The notes under the pieces were generated by a model. That model was not told the origin of the DNA and ran no database searches. It was given only the letters and a program-made list of their open reading frames with translations. A program made the position numbers and the translations under genes. Positions 43,912 to 50,568 of a stretch of DNA of 62,925 bases are shown here, one piece after another (position 1 is the stretch's first letter; each line of letters begins with the position of its first letter). This stretch comes from Streptomyces morookaense (GTDB taxonomy: Bacteria > Actinomycetota > Actinomycetes > Streptomycetales > Streptomycetaceae), in the NCBI RefSeq assembly GCF_013030945.1, contig NZ_JABBXF010000061.1, positions 1 through 62,925 of the forward strand, read 5' to 3'.

Positions 43912-44622
43912 GTGCTCATTGCCGGGTTCCCCGCCGGGGCCTGGGGGACCAACTGCTATCTGGTCGCCCCGGCCGCAGGCGAGGAGTGCGTGATCATCGA
44001 CCCGGGCCACCAGGCGGCCCAGGGCGTCGAGGAGACGCTGAAGAAGCATCGGCTCAAGCCCGTCGCCGTCGTCCTCACCCACGGCCATCTCGACCACGTC
44101 GCCTCGGTCGTCCCGGTGTGCGGCGCCCATGACGTCCCGGCCTGGATCCACCCCGCCGACCGCTACATGATGAGCGACCCGGAGAAGGCGCTCGGCCGCT
44201 CCATCGGGGCGCACCTCATGGGCGAGCTGACGGTGGGGGAGCCGGACGACCTCAAGGAGCTGTCCGACGGTGCCCGTCTCGACCTCGCGGGCCTGGAGTT
44301 CACCGTCGCGCACGCACCGGGCCATACCAAGGGGTCGGTGACCTTCCGGCTCCCCGAGACCTCCGAGATCCCCTCGGTGTTCTTCTCGGGCGACCTGTTG
44401 TTCGCCGGCTCCATCGGACGCACCGACCTGCCCGGCGGTGACCACGCCGAGATCCTCCAGTCGCTGGCCCGTGTGTGCCTGCCGCTCGACGACTCGACCG
44501 TGGTGCTGTCCGGCCACGGCCCCCAGACGACCATCGGCCAGGAGCGCGCCGCCAACCCGTATCTGCGGGAAGTGGCCGCCGGCCTCGGAGCCGCACACCC
44601 GGCTCCGCGACGAGGAATGTGA
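43912..44622 (+). CDS. Metallo-beta-lactamase-fold hydrolase (glyoxalase II-like)
   Basis: 236-residue MBL-fold hydrolase with a binuclear metal site: THGHLDH (metal motif), HAPGHTKGS (third His) and FSGDLLFAGSIGRTDLPGGD (bridging Asp), then LSGHGPQTTIGQE. The pattern is that of GloB-like thiolester hydrolases. In an organism using mycothiol the true substrate may be a mycothiol adduct (inference). GTG 43912. It is coupled to hisS: the stop TGA (44620-44622) lies 11 nt before the hisS GTG, an order conserved in actinobacteria. Confidence 0.9.
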   Translation: MLIAGFPAGAWGTNCYLVAPAAGEECVIIDPGHQAAQGVEETLKKHRLKPVAVVLTHGHLDHVASVVPVCGAHDVPAWIHPADRYMMSDPEKALGRSIGAHLMGELTVGEPDDLKELSDGARLDLAGLEFTVAHAPGHTKGSVTFRLPETSEIPSVFFSGDLLFAGSIGRTDLPGGDHAEILQSLARVCLPLDDSTVVLSGHGPQTTIGQERAANPYLREVAAGLGAAHPAPRRGM

Positions 44623-44633
44623 CGAAAGTTTCC

Positions 44634-45896
44634 GTGAGCACCTTCAAGGCCCCCAAGGGCACCTACGACCTGACCCCGCCCGACTCCGCGGTCTACCTGG
44701 CCGTGCGCGAGGCCATCGCCGCGCCGGTCCGGCGCGCCGGCTACGGCTACATCGAGACCCCCGGCTTCGAGCAGGTCGAGCTGTTCTCCCGGGGCGTCGG
44801 CGAGTCCACCGACATCGTGACCAAGGAGATGTACACCCTCACCACGCGCGGCGGCGACCAGCTCGCCCTGCGCCCCGAGGGCACCGCCTCCGTGCTGCGC
44901 GCCGCGCTGGAGGCCAACCTCCACAAGGGCGGCAACCTGCCGGTCAAGCTCTGGTACTCCGGCTCGTACTACCGCTACGAGCGCCCGCAGGCCGGCCGGT
45001 ACCGCCACTTCTCGCAGGTCGGTGCCGAGGCCATCGGTGCCGAGGACCCGGCCCTGGACGCCGAGCTGATCATCCTGGCCGTCGACGCCTACAAGTCGCT
45101 GGGCCTGCGGAACTTCCGCCTGCTGCTGAACTCGCTCGGCGACAAGGAGTGCCGCCCCGCCTACCGCGCCGCGCTGCAGGACTTCCTGCGCGGGCTCGAC
45201 CTGGACGAGGACACCCGCCGCCGCATCGACATCAACCCGCTGCGCGTGCTGGACGACAAGCGCGAGTCCGTGCAGCAGCAGCTCGTGGGCGCCCCCATGC
45301 TCCGCGACCACCTGTGCGAGGCCTGCAAGGCGTACCACGAGCAGGTGCGCGAGCTGCTGACCGCGGCGGGCGTCGCCTTCGAGGACGACCCCAAGCTGGT
45401 GCGCGGCCTCGACTACTACACCCGCACCACCTTCGAGTTCGTCCACGACGGCCTCGGTTCGCAGTCCGCCGTCGGCGGCGGCGGGCGCTACGACGGCCTG
45501 TCCGAGATGATCGGCGGCCCCGCGCTGCCGTCCGTCGGCTGGGCGCTCGGCGTCGACCGCACGGTCCTCGCGCTCAAGGCCGAGGGCATCGAGCTCGAAC
45601 TGCCCGCCCCCACCCAGGTCTTCGCGGTGCCGCTCGGCGAGGAGGCCCGCACGAAGCTCTTCGGCCTGGTGACGGAGCTGCGCCGCGCGGGCGTCGCCAC
45701 CGACTTCGCCTTCGGCGGCAAGGGTCTGAAGAACGCCATGAAGTCGGCCAACCGCTCGGGCGCGCGCTACGCGCTCGTCGCGGGCGAGCGCGACCTCGCG
45801 GACGGTGTGGTGCAGCTCAAGGATCTGGAAAGCGGTGAGCAGCGGCCCGTCGCCTTCGACACTGTCGTGAGTGAACTCCTGGCTGCACAGGGCTGA
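44634..45896 (+). CDS. hisS: Histidyl-tRNA synthetase
   Basis: 420-residue class II synthetase. Motif 1 begins at FKAPKGTYDLTPPDS and GYIETPGFEQVELF. Motif 2 is SYYRYERPQAGRYRHFSQVG. The histidine-specific HisA loop is LVRGLDYYTRTTFEF, and motif 3 lies at SVGWALGVDRTVLAL. The C-terminal anticodon-binding domain starts near residue 330. GTG 44634 fits known homologues; an in-frame GTG at 44619 would overlap the previous stop and add five residues. Ribosome site is GACGAAAG or the earlier GAGGA, neither ideal, as expected for coupled translation. Confidence 0.96.
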   Translation: MSTFKAPKGTYDLTPPDSAVYLAVREAIAAPVRRAGYGYIETPGFEQVELFSRGVGESTDIVTKEMYTLTTRGGDQLALRPEGTASVLRAALEANLHKGGNLPVKLWYSGSYYRYERPQAGRYRHFSQVGAEAIGAEDPALDAELIILAVDAYKSLGLRNFRLLLNSLGDKECRPAYRAALQDFLRGLDLDEDTRRRIDINPLRVLDDKRESVQQQLVGAPMLRDHLCEACKAYHEQVRELLTAAGVAFEDDPKLVRGLDYYTRTTFEFVHDGLGSQSAVGGGGRYDGLSEMIGGPALPSVGWALGVDRTVLALKAEGIELELPAPTQVFAVPLGEEARTKLFGLVTELRRAGVATDFAFGGKGLKNAMKSANRSGARYALVAGERDLADGVVQLKDLESGEQRPVAFDTVVSELLAAQG

Positions 45897-45954
45897 TTGT
45901 CGGGCCCCTGGTGCACAATGGCTGCAACGACGGACTGATGGGATCCACGGCACT

Positions 45955-46605
45955 ATGACCACTTCGGCACTGGACCGTTCCGACACCGACGGCGCGGAGC
46001 GGGACGGCCCCGCCCCGGGGGCCGTGGGCGGCAGCCGGGCCTTCGCCTGGATGCTTGTGATCACCAGCGCCGCAGGGGTGCTCGCCTCCTGGGTCATCAC
46101 GCTCGACAAGTTCAAGCTGCTCGAGGACCCGAACTTCGTCCCCGGCTGCAGCCTCAACCCCATCGTCTCCTGCGGCAACATCATGTCGAGCCCGCAGGCG
46201 AAGGCCTTCGGGTTCCCCAACCCGATGCTGGGGCTCGTCTGTTACGGCGTGATCCTGGCGGTCGGCACGGGCCTGCTGGCCGGTGCCCGCTTCCGCCGCT
46301 GGTACTGGCTGGGGATGGAGGCCGGCTGCCTCTTCGGCGTCGGCTTCGTCTCCTGGCTGCAGTACCAGTCGCTGTACGTCATCGGGTCGCTGTGCCTGTG
46401 GTGCTGCCTGGCCTGGGTCGCCACGATCGTGATGTTCTGGTACGTCACCGTGCAGAACATCCGGCACGGCTTCATCCCCGCCCCGGCCGGCCTCAAGCGG
46501 GCGCTGCTGGAGTTCCACTGGGTGCTGCCGGTGCTGCACGTCGGCATCATCGGCATGCTGATCCTCACCAAGTGGTGGTGGTTCTGGACGGGCGGCACGG
46601 CCTGA
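45955..46605 (+). CDS. Vitamin K epoxide reductase (VKOR) family protein
   Basis: 216-residue integral membrane protein with about five helices. VKOR cysteines are in place: the loop pair in PGCSLNPIVSCGNIM (about residues 62-75) and the quinone-proximal CLWC motif near residue 145. Bacterial VKOR reoxidises DsbA-like proteins using menaquinone, driving disulfide formation outside the cell. No exported DsbA is adjacent; the DsbA-like gene at 9808 lacks a signal peptide. ATG 45955. A hairpin terminator follows. Confidence 0.92.
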   Translation: MTTSALDRSDTDGAERDGPAPGAVGGSRAFAWMLVITSAAGVLASWVITLDKFKLLEDPNFVPGCSLNPIVSCGNIMSSPQAKAFGFPNPMLGLVCYGVILAVGTGLLAGARFRRWYWLGMEAGCLFGVGFVSWLQYQSLYVIGSLCLWCCLAWVATIVMFWYVTVQNIRHGFIPAPAGLKRALLEFHWVLPVLHVGIIGMLILTKWWWFWTGGTA

Positions 46606-46633
46606 CCGCCCGCCTCCCGCAGCTGTCCTGATC

Positions 46634-46669
46634 AACGCCGTCGGACCTCCCGGTCCGGCGGCGTTGTCA
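46634..46669 (+). terminator. Terminator of VKOR gene
   Basis: AACGCCG...GGACC / GGTCC...CGGCGTT hairpin with a TCCC loop and a 2-bp internal mismatch. Its right arm overlaps the first bases of the rarA damage promoter. Confidence 0.7.
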
Positions 46670-46686
46670 GTCCTGTGGCTTAGGGT
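46664..46686 (+). promoter_or_regulatory. PafBC-type DNA-damage promoter of rarA
   Basis: TTGTCAGTC, 8-nt spacer, TAGGGT: one mismatch from tTGTCRgtg-N8-TAnnnT. The -10 ends 7 nt before GTG 46694, so the message is probably leaderless. Confidence 0.7.
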
Positions 46687-46693
46687 TTCCGGC

Positions 46694-48052
46694 GTGGAGC
46701 CCGACCTGTTCACCGCAGCCGCAGAGGACCGCCAGGAGAAGGATCCGGCGAGCAGTCCGCTGGCCGTCCGCATGCGCCCCCGCACCCTCGACGAGGTCGT
46801 GGGGCAGCAGCACCTGCTCAAGCCCGGCTCGCCCCTGCGGCGGCTGGTGGGGGAGGGCAGCGGCGGCCCCGCCGGGCCGTCCTCGGTGATCCTCTGGGGC
46901 CCGCCCGGCATCGGCAAGACGACCCTGGCGTATGTCGTCAGCCAGGCCACGAACAAGCGCTTCGTGGAGCTCTCCGCGATCACCGCGGGCGTCAAGGAGG
47001 TCCGGGCCGTCATCGACGGCGCCCGCCGCGCCTCCGGCGGGTACGGCAAGGAGACGGTCCTCTTCCTGGACGAGATCCACCGCTTCAGCAAGGCCCAGCA
47101 GGACTCCCTGCTGCCGGCCGTCGAGAACCGCTGGGTCACCCTCATCGCGGCGACCACGGAGAACCCGTACTTCTCCGTCATCTCCCCGCTGCTCTCCCGC
47201 TCCCTGCTGCTGACGCTCCAGGCCCTCACCGACGACGACCTGCGCGGCCTCGTCCACCGCGCGCTCACCGACGAGCGGGGGCTCGGCGGTGCGGTGACCC
47301 TCGACGCGGACGCGGAGGCGCACCTGCTGCGCATCGCGGGCGGCGACGCCCGGCGTGCCCTCACCGCCCTGGAGGCGGGCGCGGGCTCGGCCATCGCCAA
47401 GGGCGAGTCCGAGGTCACCCTGGAGACCCTGGAGGACTCGGTCGACCGTGCGGCGGTGAAGTACGACCGCGCGGGCGATCAGCACTACGACGTCGCCAGC
47501 GCGCTCATCAAGTCCATCCGCGGCTCGGACGTCGACGCCACGCTGCACTACCTGGCCCGGATGATCGAGGCGGGGGAGGACCCCCGGTTCATCGCCCGGC
47601 GGCTGATGATCTCGGCGAGCGAGGACGTCGGCCTGGCCGACCCGACGGCTCTGCAGACGGCCGTGGCCGGCGCCCAGGCCGTGGCGCTCATCGGCTTCCC
47701 GGAGGCCCGCATCGTCCTGAGCCAGGTCGCCGTGGCGCTGGCCCTCGCGCCGAAGTCGAATGCCGCGTACCTGGCGATCGACGCCGCCCTCGCCGATGTC
47801 CGGGCGGGCCTCGCAGGGCCCGTGCCGCCGCATCTGCGGGACGGGCACTACAAGGGCGCGGAGAAGCTGGGGCATGCGCAGGGGTATGTGTATCCGCACG
47901 ACGTGCCGGGGGGTATCGCCGCGCAGCAGTACGCGCCGGACGCGATCCACGGCAAGCGGTACTACGAGCCGACGCGGTACGGGGCCGAGGCGAGGTATGC
48001 CGATGTCGTCGAGCGGGTGCGGGACCGCTTGCGCGGCGGTGCGGAGGGCTGA
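46694..48052 (+). CDS. rarA: Replication-associated recombination protein A (RarA/MgsA, AAA+ ATPase)
   Basis: 452-residue AAA+ protein of the RarA/WRNIP1 family that acts at stalled replication forks. Walker A is WGPPGIGKTT, Walker B is LFLDEIHRFSKAQQD, sensor 1 is LIAATTENPYFSV, and the C-terminal tetramerisation region has SEDVGLADPTAL and YVYPHD. GTG 46694 is chosen over GTG 46664 because the -10 box lies between them and the upstream codon is inside the promoter. The damage-type promoter fits the repair role. Confidence 0.94.
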   Translation: MEPDLFTAAAEDRQEKDPASSPLAVRMRPRTLDEVVGQQHLLKPGSPLRRLVGEGSGGPAGPSSVILWGPPGIGKTTLAYVVSQATNKRFVELSAITAGVKEVRAVIDGARRASGGYGKETVLFLDEIHRFSKAQQDSLLPAVENRWVTLIAATTENPYFSVISPLLSRSLLLTLQALTDDDLRGLVHRALTDERGLGGAVTLDADAEAHLLRIAGGDARRALTALEAGAGSAIAKGESEVTLETLEDSVDRAAVKYDRAGDQHYDVASALIKSIRGSDVDATLHYLARMIEAGEDPRFIARRLMISASEDVGLADPTALQTAVAGAQAVALIGFPEARIVLSQVAVALALAPKSNAAYLAIDAALADVRAGLAGPVPPHLRDGHYKGAEKLGHAQGYVYPHDVPGGIAAQQYAPDAIHGKRYYEPTRYGAEARYADVVERVRDRLRGGAEG

Positions 48053-48062
48053 GGCCCGGTCC

Positions 48063-48911
48063 CTACTCGGCCGCCGCCTCGAACAGCGTGCGCATCGCCC
48101 TGCGCAGCCCCGCGATGTCGCGGACCGGCTCCGGGAACTCGAAGCGGGCGTCGAAGGAGCGGTCCGCCGCGGTGCCGTCGCCGCGGCCGCGCGTGAAGCG
48201 CACGCGGAAGCCGAAGCGGTCCAGGGCCAGCGGCACGGCGCGGTCGCCCGCGGCGCGGGCCCCGTCGGCCTGTTCGCCCAGCAGGGAGTACAGGCCCAGC
48301 ATCTGCTCGTCGTGGGACGAGTGCAGGTGCTGCAGCAGCTCCGTCTCGTACTCCGCCAGCGGATCGGCGGCGGCCCGGGCGAACGCGTCCGGTTCCGCGT
48401 TCTCCACGCCCCACAGGTCGTCCACGCAGATGTCGCCGAGCTCCAGCCGCAGCATCATCCGCCCCGGCTCGGCGACCCCCGGCAGGCAGGTGAGCCAGCC
48501 GGAGAGCCAGGCGCGGCCGCGGATCCGGTTCGGCACCGAGACGGGGGCCACATCGGTCAGCTCCAGGACGGCCGCCAGTTCGTCCTCCACCGCGTGGGTG
48601 GCGGCCCGGACGGCGGGGGAGTCGGCGGGGAACACCAGCAGGACCTCGCCGTCGGGGCCCACCGTGCGGGCCTCGGGGACGAGCTGGTCGGGGCGCAGGA
48701 CGTCGAGGCCGGAAATCAGCAGTGCTCCGGAGCATGTACTCTGTACGAGAGTTCGTGTGCGCTCGGCTGCTGACGGCATCCGTGCGATCTCAAGTCCGCT
48801 GGGACGCGGCTGACCACGATCTGATCGGACCTCCGTCATGTCGGCGCCATCGAGAGCGTCGGCTTTCTTCGTGCTGTCCGTGATGTGACCGGTGTTCCCC
48901 GGACGAGACAT
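48063..48911 (-). CDS. HugZ-like / DUF2470 protein under an iron box
   Basis: 282 residues from ATG 48911. The core (from about residue 45) has a split-barrel, pyridoxamine-oxidase-like region (AERTRTLVQSTCSGALLI to RGRAWLSGWLTCLPG), then a DUF2470 domain with LLQHLHSSHDEQMLGLYSLL and LDRFGFRVRF. This domain pair is that of HugZ-type heme-degrading proteins, where DUF2470 His residues contact heme. Heme or iron handling is inferred, and no catalytic test is possible here. ATG 48911 has a good ribosome site (AAGGAG, 6 nt); ATG 48779 is a shorter alternative where homology clearly starts. A 19-bp iron box sits 15 bp upstream, overlapping the promoter, so expression should rise when iron is low. 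Confidence 0.75.
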   Translation of the reverse strand: MSRPGNTGHITDSTKKADALDGADMTEVRSDRGQPRPSGLEIARMPSAAERTRTLVQSTCSGALLISGLDVLRPDQLVPEARTVGPDGEVLLVFPADSPAVRAATHAVEDELAAVLELTDVAPVSVPNRIRGRAWLSGWLTCLPGVAEPGRMMLRLELGDICVDDLWGVENAEPDAFARAAADPLAEYETELLQHLHSSHDEQMLGLYSLLGEQADGARAAGDRAVPLALDRFGFRVRFTRGRGDGTAADRSFDARFEFPEPVRDIAGLRRAMRTLFEAAAE

Positions 48912-48925
48912 GCGATCTCCTTGAG

Positions 48926-48944
48926 TAAGGTGAGCCTAACCTAA
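48926..48944. promoter_or_regulatory. Iron box (DmdR/IdeR-type operator)
   Basis: TAAGGTGAGCCTAACCTAA; its reverse complement differs from the 19-bp consensus TTAGGTTAGGCTAACCTAA at two positions. It overlaps the predicted minus-strand promoter of the HugZ-like gene (TAGGCT at 48938-48933) and lies between TTGAGT (48921) and TACAAC (48947-48952) of the rpsD promoter. Confidence 0.8.
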
Positions 48945-48946
48945 CC

Positions 48947-48952
48947 TACAAC
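48947..48952 (+). promoter_or_regulatory. -10 element of rpsD
   Basis: TACAAC, followed directly by GGAGGT and the GTG start 15 nt further. The iron box fills the space between it and the -35 region. Confidence 0.5.
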
Positions 48953-48967
48953 GGAGGTCTGGAGAAC

Positions 48968-49582
48968 GTGCCTAACCAGTCGCGTCCCAAGGTCAAGAAG
49001 TCTCGTGCGCTCGGCATCGCCCTGACGCCGAAGGCCGTCAAGTACTTCGAGGCCCGCCCCTACCCGCCGGGCGAGCACGGCCGTGGCCGCAAGCAGAACT
49101 CGGACTACAAGGTCCGTCTGCTCGAGAAGCAGCGTCTGCGCGCCCAGTACGACATCAGCGAGCGCCAGATGGCCCGCGCCTACGACCGCGCCAAGAAGGC
49201 CGAGGGCAAGACGGGTGAGGCCCTGGTGGTCGAGCTCGAGCGCCGCCTCGACGCCCTGGTCCTGCGTTCGGGCATCGCCCGCACCATCTACCAGGCCCGT
49301 CAGATGGTCGTCCACGGCCACATCGAGGTCAACGGCCAGAAGGTCGACAAGCCGTCCTTCCGCGTCCGCCCCGACGACGTCGTGATGGTCCGCGAGCGCA
49401 GCCGCTCCAAGACCCTCTTCGAGACGGCCCGCGCCGGTGGCTTCGCCGCCGAGGGCGAGACCCCGCGCTACCTCCAGGTCAACCTGGCCGCGCTGGCGTT
49501 CCGCCTGGACCGCGAGCCGAACCGCAAGGAGATCCCCGTGATCTGCGACGAGCAGCTCGTCGTCGAGTACTACGCCCGTTGA
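48968..49582 (+). CDS. rpsD: Ribosomal protein S4 (zinc-free form)
   Basis: 204-residue S4, a primary 16S rRNA binder of the 30S subunit. The S4 RNA-binding domain is clear (RRLDALVLRSGIARTIYQARQMVVHGHIEVNG). The N-terminus (PNQSRPKVKKSRALGIALTPKAVKYF) lacks the CxxC...C zinc ligands of the usual form, so it is a C-minus type S4. The only cysteine is near the C-terminus. It stands alone, away from the rpsM-rpsK-rpoA operon. GTG 48968 has GGAGGT 9 nt and GGAG 3 nt upstream. The iron box in its promoter is unusual for a ribosomal gene. Confidence 0.97.
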   Translation: MPNQSRPKVKKSRALGIALTPKAVKYFEARPYPPGEHGRGRKQNSDYKVRLLEKQRLRAQYDISERQMARAYDRAKKAEGKTGEALVVELERRLDALVLRSGIARTIYQARQMVVHGHIEVNGQKVDKPSFRVRPDDVVMVRERSRSKTLFETARAGGFAAEGETPRYLQVNLAALAFRLDREPNRKEIPVICDEQLVVEYYAR

Positions 49583-49780
49583 TCCGGCCGTAGGCTCCCT
49601 TTCTGCTCAGCCCGTCGTCTCCCCGGCCCCCGCGGCCGGCGAGCCGGCGGGCTTGCGCGTTCCCGGGCTCCGTCCGTACGGCCCTGCTGCGCGCGGTAAT
49701 GCGGTACGGGGCCGCAGGTCCGGCGCGATAAGGTCGGAACCCGACGTTCGGTGAGATGCAACAGCAGGGAGCGGTGCAGC

Positions 49781-50212
49781 GTGTCCGGTGGAGAGGTGGC
49801 CGGGATCCTCGTGGCCGTCTTCTGGGCGATCCTCGTCTCGTTCATCGCCCTGGTGCTGGTCCGCCTCGCGCAGACGCTGAAGGCGGCCACCAGGCTGGTC
49901 GCCGAGGTCACCGAGCAGGCCGTGCCGCTGCTGGCCGACGCCTCCGCGACCGTGCGTTCCGCCAACACCCAGCTGGCCCGCGTCGACTCGATCGCCGCGG
50001 ACGTCCAGGAGGTCACGGCCAACGCCTCGGCGCTGTCCTCGACCGTCTCCTCGGCCTTCGGCGGGCCGCTGGTCAAGGTCGCGGCCTTCGGCTACGGCGT
50101 CCGCCGTGCGATGGGCCGCCGCGACCGGGACGCCCCGCAGAGCACCGTCTTCGTCGGCAAGAGCCTGCCGTCCGCCCGGCGGGGCAGCCGCCGTACCCGT
50201 GGGAAGGGTTGA
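49781..50212 (+). CDS. DUF948 membrane-anchored helical protein
   Basis: 143 residues. One N-terminal membrane helix (VAGILVAVFWAILVSFIALVLV) is followed by a long heptad-like helix (about 30-95, VRLAQTLKAATRLVAEVTEQ and on), then a basic tail. This is the DUF948 plan, a small actinobacterial and firmicute family of unknown function that resembles methyl-accepting-type coiled coils. It heads the run of genes leading to alaS, 8 bp before the next ORF, and probably shares a transcript. GTG 49781 with GGGAG upstream. Confidence 0.85.
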   Translation: MSGGEVAGILVAVFWAILVSFIALVLVRLAQTLKAATRLVAEVTEQAVPLLADASATVRSANTQLARVDSIAADVQEVTANASALSSTVSSAFGGPLVKVAAFGYGVRRAMGRRDRDAPQSTVFVGKSLPSARRGSRRTRGKG

Positions 50213-50220
50213 CCCCAGAA

Positions 50221-50568
50221 ATGTTTCGCCGCGCCTTCTGGTTCACCACCGGTGTAGCCGCCGGTGTGTGGGCCACGACCAAGGTCAACCGCACGCTGAA
50301 CAAGCTCACGCCGGAGAGCCTGGCCCTGCAGGCCGCGGACCGCGCGGTCATCGCGGGCCGTCGGGTCAAGCTCTTCGCGCTCGACGTCGCGGACGGCATG
50401 GCGCACCGCGAGGCGGCGCTCAAGGACGCGCTCGGGCTGAGCGCGCCGGAGCCGGAGCCCGGCCACCGCGCCCTGCCCGGTCAGCGCCCCCAGCCCGCCC
50501 TCGGCCGGCAGTACCCCAAGCACCACACCTACAACTCGACCAATTCGACCCGGAAAGAGGACCACTGA
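50221..50568 (+). CDS. Small actinobacterial protein upstream of alaS
   Basis: 115 residues. The N-terminal 20 residues (FRRAFWFTTGVAAGVWATT) are weakly hydrophobic and may sit at the membrane. A helical middle (LALQAADRAVIAGRRVKLFALDVADGMAHREAALKDALG) and a Pro/His-rich tail follow. This type of protein regularly precedes alaS in streptomycetes; function unknown. ATG 50221. Its stop overlaps the alaS start (TGATG), so expression is linked to the synthetase. Confidence 0.82.
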   Translation: MFRRAFWFTTGVAAGVWATTKVNRTLNKLTPESLALQAADRAVIAGRRVKLFALDVADGMAHREAALKDALGLSAPEPEPGHRALPGQRPQPALGRQYPKHHTYNSTNSTRKEDH

